Positions 1 to 9,158 of a DNA stretch of 64,000 nucleotides are shown here, piece after piece. The notes under the pieces were generated by a model that saw only the letters and a program-made list of their open reading frames with translations, was not told the DNA's origin and searched no databases. This stretch comes from Nocardioides aquaticus. GTDB lineage: Bacteria > Actinomycetota > Actinomycetes > Propionibacteriales > Nocardioidaceae. How positions within the stretch are numbered: position 1 is the first letter of the stretch; every line of letters begins with the position of its first letter. A program made the position numbers and the translations under genes. The stretch spans positions 310,001 through 374,000 of the forward strand of contig NZ_CP075371.1 in assembly GCF_018459925.1 (NCBI RefSeq), in the 5' to 3' direction.

Positions 1-1130
1 CGCCCGTGCGCGAGCAGGTCCTGGTCGAGCACCCCCTCCAGCCGTTCGACCCCCGCGCGGCCGCCGACGGCCGGCTCGGCACGCCGGGCCCGTTCACCTT
101 CGACCCGGCCGTGCTCGCGGCCGCGCGGGTGATGAGCCGACCGCGCCCCGAGGCGCCGCCGTTCCTGGACGGACCGCTGGCCTCGCCGGCCGGCTCCGGC
201 GGACCCGACGTGGTCGACGACGTGCCGCTCGCCGCGCTGGTCTCCTTCCTGCGCGACCCCGTGCGGGGCTTCTTCCGTGCCCTCGACGTCAGCCTTCCCT
301 GGGAGGCCGACGGCGTCAGCGACGCGATGCCGGTGGAGATCGGCGGCCTCGAGACCTGGGGCGTGGGCAACCGGATGCTCGAGGACATGCTGCGCGGCAC
401 CCGCCCCGAGGCCGCCCTGGCCGCCGAGTGGCGCCGCGGCCAGCTGCCGCCGGGCCGGCTGGGCTGGCGCAAGGCCAAGGACGCCGCGGCCCAGGCCGAG
501 GTGATCGCCCGCGCCGTCCACGTCCACCGCCGCGGGGAGGCCCGCGCCCACGACGTGGACGTGACGCTGCGCAGCGGGCGCCGGGTCACCGGCACCGTCG
601 CCCCGGTGCACGAGGGCAGGCTGGTGGCGCGGACCTACTCCAAGCTGTCCGGCAAGCACCTCGTCGAGGCCTGGGTACGCATGCTCGCGCTGGCCAGCCA
701 CGACCCCGACAAGCACTGGACCTCGGTGGTCGTCGGCCGCGCCGGCGGTCGGGGGACCGGCGTCCGCGAGGTCCTGCTCGGCCCGCCCGACGAGGAGCCC
801 CAGTCGGTCCTCGAGGACCTCGTCCGGCTCTACGACGCCGGCCGGCGCGAGCCGCTGCCGCTGCCGGTGAAGACGTCGTACGCGTGGGCCACCGCGCGGC
901 ACAGCCACGACGACCCGGTGCACGCCGCGGGCCGCGAGTGGACCAGCGGCCGCTATCCCGCGGAGGACGCCGAGCCGGCCCACGTGCGCGTGTGGGGTCC
1001 CCGAGCGCCCCTGTCGGTCCTGCTCGGCGAGCCCCGCGCCGACGAGCAGGTCGAGGGCGAGAGCACCCGGCTCGGCGCCCTGGCGGCCCGGCTGTGGCTG
1101 CCCCTGCTGCGGGCGGAGGTGCGGCTGTGA
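1..1130 (+). CDS. recC: RecC-type exodeoxyribonuclease V gamma subunit, C-terminal part
   Basis: The reading frame is open from the left edge (first full codon at 3), so this is only the C-terminal ~375 residues of a family that usually exceeds 1000. In the RecBCD enzyme RecC threads DNA, splits the duplex and reads Chi. Visible here is the RecC-typical HPLQPFDPR near the left edge and a C-terminal domain without ATPase motifs. Identification rests mainly on context: it overlaps recB by 4 bp (GTGA at 1127-1130), and recD follows in the same operon. The true start lies outside the window. Confidence 0.85.
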   Translation, partial: PVREQVLVEHPLQPFDPRAAADGRLGTPGPFTFDPAVLAAARVMSRPRPEAPPFLDGPLASPAGSGGPDVVDDVPLAALVSFLRDPVRGFFRALDVSLPWEADGVSDAMPVEIGGLETWGVGNRMLEDMLRGTRPEAALAAEWRRGQLPPGRLGWRKAKDAAAQAEVIARAVHVHRRGEARAHDVDVTLRSGRRVTGTVAPVHEGRLVARTYSKLSGKHLVEAWVRMLALASHDPDKHWTSVVVGRAGGRGTGVREVLLGPPDEEPQSVLEDLVRLYDAGRREPLPLPVKTSYAWATARHSHDDPVHAAGREWTSGRYPAEDAEPAHVRVWGPRAPLSVLLGEPRADEQVEGESTRLGALAARLWLPLLRAEVRL

Positions 1131-4100
1131 CCTCCTCCGCGACCGGCGCGGCCGCCCCCGACGACCTGGTGCCCTTCGACCTGCTCGGGGCCCTGCCCGA
1201 GGGACCCACCACGACCGTGCTCGAGGCCAGCGCCGGCACCGGCAAGACCTACACCCTGGCCGGCCTGGTCGCCCGCTACGTCGCCGAGGGCCGCGCCCGG
1301 CTCGAGGAGATGCTGCTGATCACCTTCGGCCGCGCGGCCAGCCAGGAGCTGCGCGAGCGCGTCCGGGACCAGCTCGACGAGGCGCACGACGCGCTGCGCG
1401 GCGCCCGGGCGGCTCGGGAGGGCGACCCGGTGGGGTCGGGCGGGGCGGCGTACGACGGCGTCACGACGCCGCTGCTGGACCACCTGCTCGACGCCGACCC
1501 CGACGAGCTGGGGGACCGCGAGCGACGCCTGCGCGACGCGCTGGCGGACTTCGACGCGGCCACGATCGCCACCACGCACCAGTTCTGCCAGCTCGTGCTC
1601 CGCTCGCTGGGCGTGGCCGGTGACAGCGACTCGGGCGTGACGCTGGTCGAGGACCTCTCGGACCTCGTGGGGGAGATCGTCGACGACCTCTACCTCGCGC
1701 GCTTCGGCCAGGCCGTCGAGGACCCGGAGCTGACCCGGGCCGCCGCGTTCGCGCTGGCCACCACGGCCGTGGCCAACCCGGGCGCCGTCCTGACGCCGCG
1801 CGACCCCGAGCCCGGCACCACGGCCGCGGTGCGGGTGGGGTTCGCGCGCGACGTGCTCGCCGAGCTCGAGCGGCGCAAGCGGCGGATGGGCGTGCTGGGC
1901 TACGACGACCTCCTGGGCCGGCTCGCCGACGCGCTGGCCGACCCCGACGCCCCGGCGCGGCAGCGGATGCGGACGCGCTGGCGGGTGGTGATGGTCGACG
2001 AGTTCCAGGACACCGACCCGGTCCAGTGGCAGGTGGTCGAGCGGGCCTTCGCCGGCCACGCGACCGTCGTGCTGATCGGGGACCCCAAGCAGGCCATCTA
2101 CGGCTTCCGTGGCGGCGACGTGGTGACCTACCTGCAGGCGGCGCGCAGCGCCGAGCAGCGCTGCACCCTGGCCACCAACTACCGCAGCGACGGCCCGCTG
2201 GTCGACAGCCTGCTGGCGGTCCTGCGCGGCGCCGCCCTGGGCCATCCCGACATCGTGGTGCGCGACGTCGGCGCCCACCAGGCGACCGGACGCCTGCGCG
2301 GCGCCCCGTGCAACGACCCGTTCCGGCTGCGCGTGGTGACCCGCGAGAAGTTCGACATCCGCACGACCCGGACCGTGCCCATGGACCGCGTCCGCGCGCA
2401 CGTCGCCGCCGACCTGGCCGCCGACGTCGCCGGCCTGCTGGCCTCCGGCGCGACCTGGGACGGTCGCCCGGTGGAGGCCCGCGACGTCGCCGTGATCGTC
2501 GAGCGCCACGGGGACGCCCGGACCTGCCGGGACGCGCTGGCCGCCGCCGGGGTGCCCGCGGTCTACACCGGCGACAGCGACGTCCTCGGCTCGGCCGCGG
2601 CCGAGCACTGGCTGGCCCTGCTGGAGGCCTTCGAGCAGCCGTACCGCGCCGGCCTGGTCCGCGCGGCCGCGGTCACCCCGTTCCTCGGCCGCACCCCCGC
2701 CGAGCTGGGGCGGCGCGGGGACGACCTGACCGACGAGGTGGCCGAGACGCTGCGCCGGTGGGCCGACCACGCCCGCCGTCGCGGGGTCGCGGCCGTGCTC
2801 GAGGCGGCCGTCGCCGACGGGATGGCTGCACGGGTGCTGGCCCACCGCGGCGGCGAGCGCGACCTCACCGACCTCACCCACGTCGGACAGGTGCTGCACG
2901 AGACGGCCCACCGCGACCGCCTCGGCCTGCCCGCCCTGCTCGAGTGGCTGCGCGCGCAGCGGCGCGACGAGGGCGGCGACGCCGTGCGCAACCGGCGGCT
3001 CGACAGCGACGCGGCCGCGGTGCAGGTGATGACCGTCTGGGTGGCCAAGGGCCTGCAGTTCCCGGTCGTCTACCTGCCCTTCGCCTTCAACCGCAACGTC
3101 CAGCAGCGCGAGAGCGTGCTGCACCACGAGGGCGACCAGCGCTGCCTCGACGTCGGCGGGTCGCGGCCCGGCTCACGCGAGGTCGAGGCCCGCGGCCGCT
3201 CCGAGGAGGCCGGCGACGCCACCCGGCTGACCTACGTCGCGCTGACCCGCGCCCAGTCGCAGGTCGTGGCCTGGTGGGCGCCGTCGTACGACGAGCCCAA
3301 CGGCGGGCTGTCCCGCCTGCTGCGCGACCGCCGGCCCGGTCAGGCCGAGGTCCCCGAGCGGTTGTCGGAGAAGCCGGCCGACACCGACGTGCTGGCCCAG
3401 CTCCGGGCGTGGCAGTCCGTCGGGGGGCCGCGCGTCGAGCAGTCCCTGGTCGCCGCGCCGCCGGCCGTGCCGCTGCCCACCGACGTGGGCCGGCTCGGGG
3501 TCCGGCGCTTCACCCGCCCGATCGACGCCGGGTGGCGGCGCACGTCGTACTCCGGGCTCGTCCGCGCGGCCGAGGAGGCCCGCGGCGCGACCAGCGAGCC
3601 CGAGGTCGGTGCGCTCGACGACGAGGCCGACGACCTGCTGGCCACCGGTGACGAGCCACGGTCCGACGGGCCCGCCGGCACGCACGACGTCGCCTCCCCG
3701 ATGGCGGACCTGCCGTCGGGGGCCGCGTTCGGCTCCCTGGTCCACGCGGTGCTGGAGGACGCCGACCCCGACGCGCCCGACCTCGCCGAGGAGCTCGAGG
3801 CGCGGGTGCGCGAGCACGCCGCGTTCTGGCCGGTCGAGGTCGCGCCGGCCGCGCTGGCCGCGGCGCTCGTCCCCCTGCACGACACCCCGCTCGGGCCGCT
3901 CGCCCCCGGGCGGACGCTGCGCTCGGTCGCGCTGGCCGACCGGCTCTGCGAGCTGGACTTCGAGCTGCCGCTGGGCGGCGGCGACCTGGTGGCGGCCGGC
4001 GGTGCGGCGGCGGAGGCCGTGCTGGCCGACGTCGGCCGGCTCCTGCGCACCCACCTCGCCCCCGACGACCCGGTCGCGCCGTACGCCGACCGGTTGCTCG

Positions 4101-4540
4101 CCCCCGGGCTCGGCGACCAGCCCCTGCGGGGCTACCTGTCGGGCTCGATCGACGTCGTCCTGCGCCTGCGTGAGACCGCGGGGGCCGACCCGCGCTACGT
4201 CGTCGTCGACTACAAGACCAACCGCCTCGGCGACCCCGAGCAGTCGCTGACCACCGCCGACTACGCCCCGGACCGGGTGACCGCGGCGATGCTGCACTCC
4301 GACTACCCGCTCCAGGCCCTGCTCTACACCGCGGTGCTGCACCGCTTCCTGCGCTGGCGCCAGCCCGGGTACGACCCCGACCGCCACCTCGGCGGCCTGC
4401 TCTACCTCTACCTGCGCGGGATGGCCGGGGTGGACACCCCGGTGACCGACGGCCACCCCGCGGGGGTCTTCTCCTGGCGACCGCCGACCGCCCTGGTCCT
4501 GGCGCTCTCCGACCTGCTCGACGGACGGGGACCGACGTGA
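1127..4540 (+). CDS. recB: RecB-type helicase-nuclease (exodeoxyribonuclease V beta subunit)
   Basis: Superfamily 1A 3'-5' helicase with a C-terminal nuclease, acting in double-strand break resection with RecC and RecD. The GTG at 1127 gives 1137 residues and a 4-bp overlap with recC. Walker A AGTGKT lies at residues ~36-41, DEFQDTD (Walker B/motif II) near 290, and motif III GDPKQAIYGFRG near 318-329. The C-terminal RecB-family nuclease motif VVVDYKTN lies near 1027. All catalytic motifs look intact, so I read it as a functional helicase-nuclease. Many actinobacteria rely on AdnAB instead, so a full RecBCD set is a notable lineage trait. Confidence 0.95.
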   Translation: MTSSATGAAAPDDLVPFDLLGALPEGPTTTVLEASAGTGKTYTLAGLVARYVAEGRARLEEMLLITFGRAASQELRERVRDQLDEAHDALRGARAAREGDPVGSGGAAYDGVTTPLLDHLLDADPDELGDRERRLRDALADFDAATIATTHQFCQLVLRSLGVAGDSDSGVTLVEDLSDLVGEIVDDLYLARFGQAVEDPELTRAAAFALATTAVANPGAVLTPRDPEPGTTAAVRVGFARDVLAELERRKRRMGVLGYDDLLGRLADALADPDAPARQRMRTRWRVVMVDEFQDTDPVQWQVVERAFAGHATVVLIGDPKQAIYGFRGGDVVTYLQAARSAEQRCTLATNYRSDGPLVDSLLAVLRGAALGHPDIVVRDVGAHQATGRLRGAPCNDPFRLRVVTREKFDIRTTRTVPMDRVRAHVAADLAADVAGLLASGATWDGRPVEARDVAVIVERHGDARTCRDALAAAGVPAVYTGDSDVLGSAAAEHWLALLEAFEQPYRAGLVRAAAVTPFLGRTPAELGRRGDDLTDEVAETLRRWADHARRRGVAAVLEAAVADGMAARVLAHRGGERDLTDLTHVGQVLHETAHRDRLGLPALLEWLRAQRRDEGGDAVRNRRLDSDAAAVQVMTVWVAKGLQFPVVYLPFAFNRNVQQRESVLHHEGDQRCLDVGGSRPGSREVEARGRSEEAGDATRLTYVALTRAQSQVVAWWAPSYDEPNGGLSRLLRDRRPGQAEVPERLSEKPADTDVLAQLRAWQSVGGPRVEQSLVAAPPAVPLPTDVGRLGVRRFTRPIDAGWRRTSYSGLVRAAEEARGATSEPEVGALDDEADDLLATGDEPRSDGPAGTHDVASPMADLPSGAAFGSLVHAVLEDADPDAPDLAEELEARVREHAAFWPVEVAPAALAAALVPLHDTPLGPLAPGRTLRSVALADRLCELDFELPLGGGDLVAAGGAAAEAVLADVGRLLRTHLAPDDPVAPYADRLLAPGLGDQPLRGYLSGSIDVVLRLRETAGADPRYVVVDYKTNRLGDPEQSLTTADYAPDRVTAAMLHSDYPLQALLYTAVLHRFLRWRQPGYDPDRHLGGLLYLYLRGMAGVDTPVTDGHPAGVFSWRPPTALVLALSDLLDGRGPT

Positions 4541-6444
4541 CCACCGCACCCGCCACCGGCGCCGACGTCACCTCCGAGGACGCCTGGGACCACCGGCGTG
4601 CGCGCGGCGCGACCGGGCTGCTGCGCACCTTCAACGACGCCGGGGTGCTCGAGGCGGTCGACGTGCACGTCGCCCAGCGGCTGTGCGCCTCGCTCGGCGA
4701 GCGCGACGAGCAGGTCGCGCTGGCCCTCGCGCTGGCCGTCCGCGCCGTCCGCGGGGGCTCGGTCTGCGTCGACCTGCACACCGTCGCCGAGGAGGTGGTG
4801 CTGTGGACCGAGGTGCCCGACGACCCGGCGGCCGCGGCCGCGGGCTCGGAACCGGACGCGGAGCCCGAGGCGGGGGAGGACCCGGCGGCCGTGCTGCCCT
4901 GGCCCGAGCCCGGTGCCTGGTACGCCGCCGTACGGGCCAGCGCGCTGACCCGGCCGTCCGAGGGTGGCGCCACGGTGCTGCGGCTGCTGGAGGACCGGCT
5001 GCTCTACCTCGACCGCTACTGGCGCGAGGAGCAGCAGGTCTGCGACGACCTCCTGGCCCGGCCCCCGCTGGACGCGCCGACCGACGTGGAGAGCACCGCG
5101 CTGGAGACCGGGCTCGACCGGGTCTTCCCCCTGCCCGGTTACGACGAGCAGCGCGCCGCCGCACGCACGGCCCTGACCCAGCGGACCACCGTGCTCACCG
5201 GGGGACCTGGCACCGGCAAGACCACGACCGTCGCGGCCCTGCTGGCGCTGCTGGCCGAGCAGGCCGAGGTCGCCGGCCGGCCCCGCCCGCGGGTCGCCCT
5301 GGCCGCCCCGACCGGCAAGGCCGCGGCACGCCTGCAGCAGGCGGTGGAGGAGGAGCTGGCTGGGCTGCCCGCGGTGGACCAGGAGCGGGTGGGCCGCCCG
5401 CAGGCGGTGACCCTGCACCGGCTGCTGGGCAGCAACCCGCGCAGCTCGACCCGGTTCCGCCACCACCGCGGCGACCGCCTGCCGCACGACGTGGTGGTGG
5501 TCGACGAGACCTCGATGGTGTCGCTGACCCTCACCGCCCGGCTGCTCGAGGCCGTGCGCCCCACGACCCGGCTGATCCTGGTCGGCGACCCCGACCAGCT
5601 GACGTCGGTCGAGGCCGGCGCGGTGCTGGCCGACCTGGTCGCCGGGCTGGCCGGCCACGAGCACCTCGCGGTCGCGGCCCTGCGTACCTCCCACCGCTAC
5701 GGCGACGCCATCGGCGACCTGGCGACCGCGGTCCGCGACGGCGACGCCGACCGGGCGCTGGACCTCCTGCGGTCCGGCGACGAGCACCTCCGCCTGGTCG
5801 AGGACCCCGACCCGGTCCCGGCGGTGCGCGAGCTGGTGCTGCCCCGGGCGCTGGAGCTGGTCCGGGCCGCCGCGTCCGGCGAGGCGGAGGCCGCGCTGCG
5901 GCTGCTCGACCAGCAGCGGCTGCTCTGCGCGCACCGCGAGGGCTCCGCCGGGGTGCGCCACTGGAACCGCCTGGTCGAGCGGTGGGTGGCCGAGGAGACC
6001 GGGGAGCCGGTCTGGGCGACCTGGTACGCCGGGCGGCCCGTCCTGGTGACCGCCAACGACTACGGGCTCGGCGTCCACAACGGCGACGCCGGCGTCGTGG
6101 TCCGCGACCCCGTCCGCGGCCTGCGCGCCCGGGTCGCCGCGGTCCCGCAGGCCCTGGACCTCGCGCCCAGCCGGCTCGGCCAGGTCGAGACGATGCACGC
6201 CCTGACCATCCACAAGAGCCAGGGCAGCCAGGCCGACGAGGTGCTGGTCGTGCTGCCCCCGGCCCGCTCCCGCCTGCTGACCCGCGAGCTGTTCTACACC
6301 GCGGTCACCCGGGCCCGGGGGCGTGTCGTGGTGGTCGGCGCCGAGGCCGAGGTGCGCGCCGCGATCGGGCGGCGGGCCGTCCGGGCCACCGGGCTGCGGC
6401 AGCGGCTCGGCGGCGCGGGGCCCGACGTACCAGGGGAAGGCTGA
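4537..6444 (+). CDS. recD: RecD-type helicase (exodeoxyribonuclease V alpha subunit)
   Basis: Superfamily 1B 5'-3' helicase, 635 residues from a GTG that overlaps the recB stop (GTGA), so translation is probably coupled. Walker A GGPGTGKTT lies near residues 222-230, followed by APTGKAAARL (motif Ia), VVVDETSMVS (motif II) and a C-terminal TIHKSQGSQ plus YTAVTRARGRV (motifs V/VI). This domain order is typical of RecD. It is the last gene of the recCBD operon; the next gene has its own leaderless promoter 40-50 bp downstream. Confidence 0.95.
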   Translation: MTTAPATGADVTSEDAWDHRRARGATGLLRTFNDAGVLEAVDVHVAQRLCASLGERDEQVALALALAVRAVRGGSVCVDLHTVAEEVVLWTEVPDDPAAAAAGSEPDAEPEAGEDPAAVLPWPEPGAWYAAVRASALTRPSEGGATVLRLLEDRLLYLDRYWREEQQVCDDLLARPPLDAPTDVESTALETGLDRVFPLPGYDEQRAAARTALTQRTTVLTGGPGTGKTTTVAALLALLAEQAEVAGRPRPRVALAAPTGKAAARLQQAVEEELAGLPAVDQERVGRPQAVTLHRLLGSNPRSSTRFRHHRGDRLPHDVVVVDETSMVSLTLTARLLEAVRPTTRLILVGDPDQLTSVEAGAVLADLVAGLAGHEHLAVAALRTSHRYGDAIGDLATAVRDGDADRALDLLRSGDEHLRLVEDPDPVPAVRELVLPRALELVRAAASGEAEAALRLLDQQRLLCAHREGSAGVRHWNRLVERWVAEETGEPVWATWYAGRPVLVTANDYGLGVHNGDAGVVVRDPVRGLRARVAAVPQALDLAPSRLGQVETMHALTIHKSQGSQADEVLVVLPPARSRLLTRELFYTAVTRARGRVVVVGAEAEVRAAIGRRAVRATGLRQRLGGAGPDVPGEG

Positions 6445-6486
6445 CCGTCCCCTGGTCACCGAAACGGGCGCGCAACGCGGGCCCGT

Positions 6487-6492
6487 TAGGGT
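6487..6492 (+). promoter_or_regulatory. -10 hexamer TAGGGT of a leaderless promoter
   Basis: TAGGGT ends 7 nt before the GTG at 6500 and there is no Shine-Dalgarno sequence, the arrangement expected for a leaderless transcript. The same spacing recurs at nine other genes in the window. Confidence 0.6.
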
Positions 6493-6499
6493 GCCGCGC

Positions 6500-7108
6500 G
6501 TGCCCTATCTGATGCGTGTCGAGCTGCCCGACGTCCCGGGGTCGTTGGGACGACTGGCGACCGCGATCGGTGAGGCCGGCGGCGACATCGGCGCCATCGA
6601 GATCGTCGAGAAGCGTCACGACGGCCGCGCGGTCGACGACGTGCTGCTCGAGATGGCGCCCGGCTCGATGCCGGACTCGGTGGTCTCGGTCTGCAGCGAC
6701 CTCGACGGCGTCGAGGTGATCTGGATCAGCCACTACGCCCCCGGCGGCAACCTCTTCCTCGACCTCGAGGCCGTCGAGCAGCTCAGCGACGACCCCCCGC
6801 GGGCCCGGGACGCGCTGATCGACGTCCTGCCCGGCACCTTCCGCGCCGACTGGGCGATGCGCCTGCACCGCTCCCGCGGGGCCCTGCACCGCACCGGCGC
6901 GGCCCCCGACCACTTCGCCTTCGTCGAGCTGGAGCGCTCCGGCCGCCTCGAGGTGCCCGGCGACGAGGACACCCTCTACGCCGCCGCCCGCCTGGACGGC
7001 AACGAGATCGTGGTGATCGCGCGCCGCGGCGGCCCGGAGTTCCTGGACTCCGAGCTCGCCCGCCTCGGCCACCTCGCCGGGCTCGCGGTGACGATCAGCA
7101 CCGCCTGA
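6500..7108 (+). CDS. ACT-domain-containing protein
   Basis: A 202-residue cytoplasmic protein. The N-terminus begins MPYLMRVELPDVPGSLG followed by a beta-alpha-beta pattern through ~residue 75, a classic ACT small-molecule-binding domain (ACT domains usually bind amino acids). The rest is an acidic alpha/beta region with no enzyme motif I recognise. I chose GTG 6500 because it lies 7 nt after a TAGGGT -10 box and directly precedes the ACT strand; GTG 6491 and ATG 6512 are in-frame alternatives. Similar proteins in actinobacteria are annotated only as ACT-domain regulators. Neighbours do not reveal a pathway. Confidence 0.7.
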   Translation: MPYLMRVELPDVPGSLGRLATAIGEAGGDIGAIEIVEKRHDGRAVDDVLLEMAPGSMPDSVVSVCSDLDGVEVIWISHYAPGGNLFLDLEAVEQLSDDPPRARDALIDVLPGTFRADWAMRLHRSRGALHRTGAAPDHFAFVELERSGRLEVPGDEDTLYAAARLDGNEIVVIARRGGPEFLDSELARLGHLAGLAVTISTA

Positions 7109-7120
7109 CCCGGCGGGACC

Positions 7121-7194
7121 GGAAGTCCCCGGCCGGCCGGGGACTTCCGAACATGTCGGCCTCTGCAAAGCCCGACACGTTCGAAACTCGCCCG
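7121..7194. repeat. Dispersed double-hairpin repeat, family A, copy 1
   Basis: Two adjacent hairpins lie between convergent genes. Hairpin 1 is a perfect 28-bp palindrome (7121-7148, arms GGAAGTCCCCGGCC). Hairpin 2 has 12-bp arms CGAACATGTCGG (7148-7159) and CCGACACGTTCG (7172-7183) with one mismatch. The 74-bp unit aligns without gaps to 46425-46498, with only five differences over the 56 bases from hairpin 1's right arm onward. It may also serve as a bidirectional terminator. Confidence 0.85.
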
Positions 7195-7228
7195 TCGACC
7201 GGGGCTGCTGGGGCAGCAGGGGTGCGGG

Positions 7229-7672
7229 TCAGACGCGCTCGAGCACGAACACCGGGATCTCCCGGTCGGTCCTCTCCTGGTACTCCAGGTACGGCGGATA
7301 GACCGCCGCGGCGCGCTCCCACCAGGCCGCGCGCTCCTCGCCCTCCACGATCCGGGCGCGGTACGTGTGGGGCTCGGGGCCGTCCTGCAGGTCGACCTCC
7401 GGGTGGGCCACGAAGTTGTGGAACCACGTCGGGTGCTCCGGCGCGCCGCCCTTCGACGCGACGGCGGCGTACGCCCCCTCGTGCTCGACCCGCATCACCG
7501 GGTTCTTGCGCAGCCGACCCGACCTCGCCCCGCGCGAGGTGATCACCACGATCGGCCAGTCGGGGTGGTCGGGCAGCGTGTTCGCCTCCCGGCCACCGGT
7601 GGCCTCGTAGGTGGCGACCTGGTCACGCACCCACTTCTCCGGACTCGGCTCGTACTCGCCCTCGAGTGTCAT
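7229..7672 (-). CDS. DDN-like (F420H2-dependent) nitroreductase-family oxidoreductase
   Basis: 147 residues starting at MTLEGEYEPSPEKWV. The central TSRGARSGRLRKNPVMRV followed by SKGGAPEHPTWFHN is the signature of the deazaflavin-dependent nitroreductase (DDN/PF04075) family of split-barrel proteins that use reduced coenzyme F420. The substrate cannot be told from sequence; known relatives reduce quinones, nitroimidazoles and other electrophiles. The start follows from domain length; upstream extension runs into the divergent menB promoter. It is monocistronic, divergent from menB (a menaquinone gene, an intriguing partner since some DDN proteins reduce quinones) and convergent with the ACT gene. 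Confidence 0.85.
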   Translation of the reverse strand: MTLEGEYEPSPEKWVRDQVATYEATGGREANTLPDHPDWPIVVITSRGARSGRLRKNPVMRVEHEGAYAAVASKGGAPEHPTWFHNFVAHPEVDLQDGPEPHTYRARIVEGEERAAWWERAAAVYPPYLEYQERTDREIPVFVLERV

Positions 7673-7720
7673 GCCCCGTCCAACGTCCCGACCGGCCCCG
7701 GTGTTCCGTTCGTCACCGAC

Positions 7721-7726
7721 TAGCGT
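7721..7726 (+). promoter_or_regulatory. -10 hexamer TAGCGT of leaderless menB promoter
   Basis: TAGCGT ends exactly 7 nt before the menB ATG (7734), and no ribosome-binding site is visible. No convincing -35 box. Confidence 0.6.
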
Positions 7727-7733
7727 GCCGCCC

Positions 7734-8651
7734 ATGAGCGCGATCGAGGGAGTGTCCGGGATCTTCGACCCCGAGGCGTGGCAGGAGGTGCCGGGGTTCG
7801 AGGACCTCACCGACCTGACCTACCACCGGGCCCGCGCGCACGGCACCGTACGCATCGCCTTCGACCGTCCCGACATCCTCAACGCCTTCCGCCCGCACAC
7901 CGTCGACGAGCTGCTGCGCGTGCTCGAGCACGCGCGCACGGCCAGCGACGTGGGGTGCGTGCTGCTGACCGGCAACGGGCCGAGCGAGAAGAACGGCAAG
8001 TGGTCGTTCTGCACCGGCGGCGACCAGCGGATCCGGGGCCGCGCCGGCTACCAGTACGCGGAGGGCGAGACCGCCGAGACCGTCGACAAGGCCCGCCTCG
8101 GGCGGCTGCACATCCTGGAGTGCCAGCGGCTGATCCGCTTCATGCCCAAGGTCGTCATCGCGGTCGTGCCCGGCTGGGCCGCCGGTGGCGGCCACAGCCT
8201 GCACGTCGTCTGCGACCTGACCCTGGCCAGCGCCGAGGAGGCGCGGTTCAAGCAGACCGACGCCGACGTCGGGTCCTTCGACGGCGGGTTCGGGTCGGCC
8301 TACCTCGCCCGCCAGGTCGGGCAGAAGCGGGCCCGGGAGATCTTCTTCCTCGGCCAGACCTACACCGCCGCCGAGGGCGTCGAGATGGGCACCGTCAACA
8401 AGGCCGTGCCGCACGCCGAGCTCGAGGCCACCGCCCTGGAGTGGGGCCGGCTGGTCAACGGCAAGTCGCCGACCGCCCAGCGGATGCTGAAGTACTCGTT
8501 CAACCTGATCGACGACGGCCTGGTCGGCCAGCAGCTGTTCGCCGGGGAGACCACGCGGCTGGCCTACATGACCGACGAGGCGCAGGAGGGGCGCGACCAG
8601 TTCCTCGAGAAGCGCGAGCCGGACTGGTCCGACTACCCCTGGTACTACTGA
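7734..8651 (+). CDS. menB: 1,4-dihydroxy-2-naphthoyl-CoA synthase (crotonase family)
   Basis: 305-residue crotonase-fold enzyme that closes the second ring in menaquinone biosynthesis, converting o-succinylbenzoyl-CoA to DHNA-CoA. Diagnostic features are the CTGGDQRIRGR loop near residues 93-103, GSFDGGFG (the Asp/Ser active-site loop typical of MenB) and the C-terminal EKREPDWSDYPWYY, which is specific to MenB among crotonases and contributes to the neighbouring subunit's active site. The ATG follows a TAGCGT -10 box by 7 nt. No other men gene is in the window, so it is detached from the rest of the pathway here. Confidence 0.95.
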   Translation: MSAIEGVSGIFDPEAWQEVPGFEDLTDLTYHRARAHGTVRIAFDRPDILNAFRPHTVDELLRVLEHARTASDVGCVLLTGNGPSEKNGKWSFCTGGDQRIRGRAGYQYAEGETAETVDKARLGRLHILECQRLIRFMPKVVIAVVPGWAAGGGHSLHVVCDLTLASAEEARFKQTDADVGSFDGGFGSAYLARQVGQKRAREIFFLGQTYTAAEGVEMGTVNKAVPHAELEATALEWGRLVNGKSPTAQRMLKYSFNLIDDGLVGQQLFAGETTRLAYMTDEAQEGRDQFLEKREPDWSDYPWYY

Positions 8652-8666
8652 ACCGGCTCCGACCGC

Positions 8667-9095
8667 TCAGCCGACACGCGCGAGCACCCCGGTCTGCGCG
8701 AGCAGCGCGAACCGGTCGGGCACCCCCCAGTGCTCGACGATCCGGCCGTCGACGACGCGCGCCTGGTCGAAGACGGTGATGTCGACCGGCTGACCCGAGG
8801 GCGGGCCGAAGAACGGCCCGGTGTTGGTCCCACGGCCTCGGACCCTCACCCACACCCGGTCACCGACGACGACGGAGTCCTCCACGGTGAAGCGCATGTC
8901 CGGGACGGCGCCGTGGACGTCGCGGATGGCTGCCTTGACGTGGGCGATCGCCTCCGCCCCGACGCCGGCGAGGCCGAACTGGTGCTCGACGAGGTCCGGC
9001 GAGCACAGCTCGTCGACGACGGCGTCGTCACCGGTGGCGAACCCCTCGTCGAACATGCGGTGCATGACCTCGAGCGGTGCCTGGGTGCCGGTCAT
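8667..9095 (-). CDS. SnoaL-like / ester cyclase-family protein
   Basis: 142 residues from MTGTQAPLEVMHRMF. The pattern of a helical N-terminus, LCSPDLVEHQFG, then IRDVHGAVPDMRFTVED and a beta-rich C-terminus ending near GRIVEHWGVPDR matches the SnoaL-like polyketide-cyclase/NTF2 fold. Such small proteins are often cyclases, hydrolases or of unknown function; no substrate can be assigned. A Shine-Dalgarno-like AGGAGC precedes the start. It is divergent from a TetR regulator and shares a 64-bp promoter region containing a 15-bp inverted repeat, so it is the likely target of that regulator. Confidence 0.75.
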   Translation of the reverse strand: MTGTQAPLEVMHRMFDEGFATGDDAVVDELCSPDLVEHQFGLAGVGAEAIAHVKAAIRDVHGAVPDMRFTVEDSVVVGDRVWVRVRGRGTNTGPFFGPPSGQPVDITVFDQARVVDGRIVEHWGVPDRFALLAQTGVLARVG

Positions 9096-9135
9096 GGCGA
9101 AGCTCCTGTCCCCGCGTGTCCGCGGCCTCATTGAC

Positions 9136-9152
9136 TCTAGTGCTACTAGAAT
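9136..9152 (+). promoter_or_regulatory. TetR operator overlapping leaderless promoter
   Basis: TCTAGTGCTACTAGA (9136-9150) is a perfect 6-bp inverted repeat with a 3-nt centre. Its right arm overlaps a TAGAAT -10 box (9147-9152), which ends 6 nt before the TetR GTG at 9159. On the other strand the left arm overlaps TAGAGT facing the SnoaL-like gene. Repressor binding should block both directions. Confidence 0.7.
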
Positions 9153-9158
9153 GAATAT

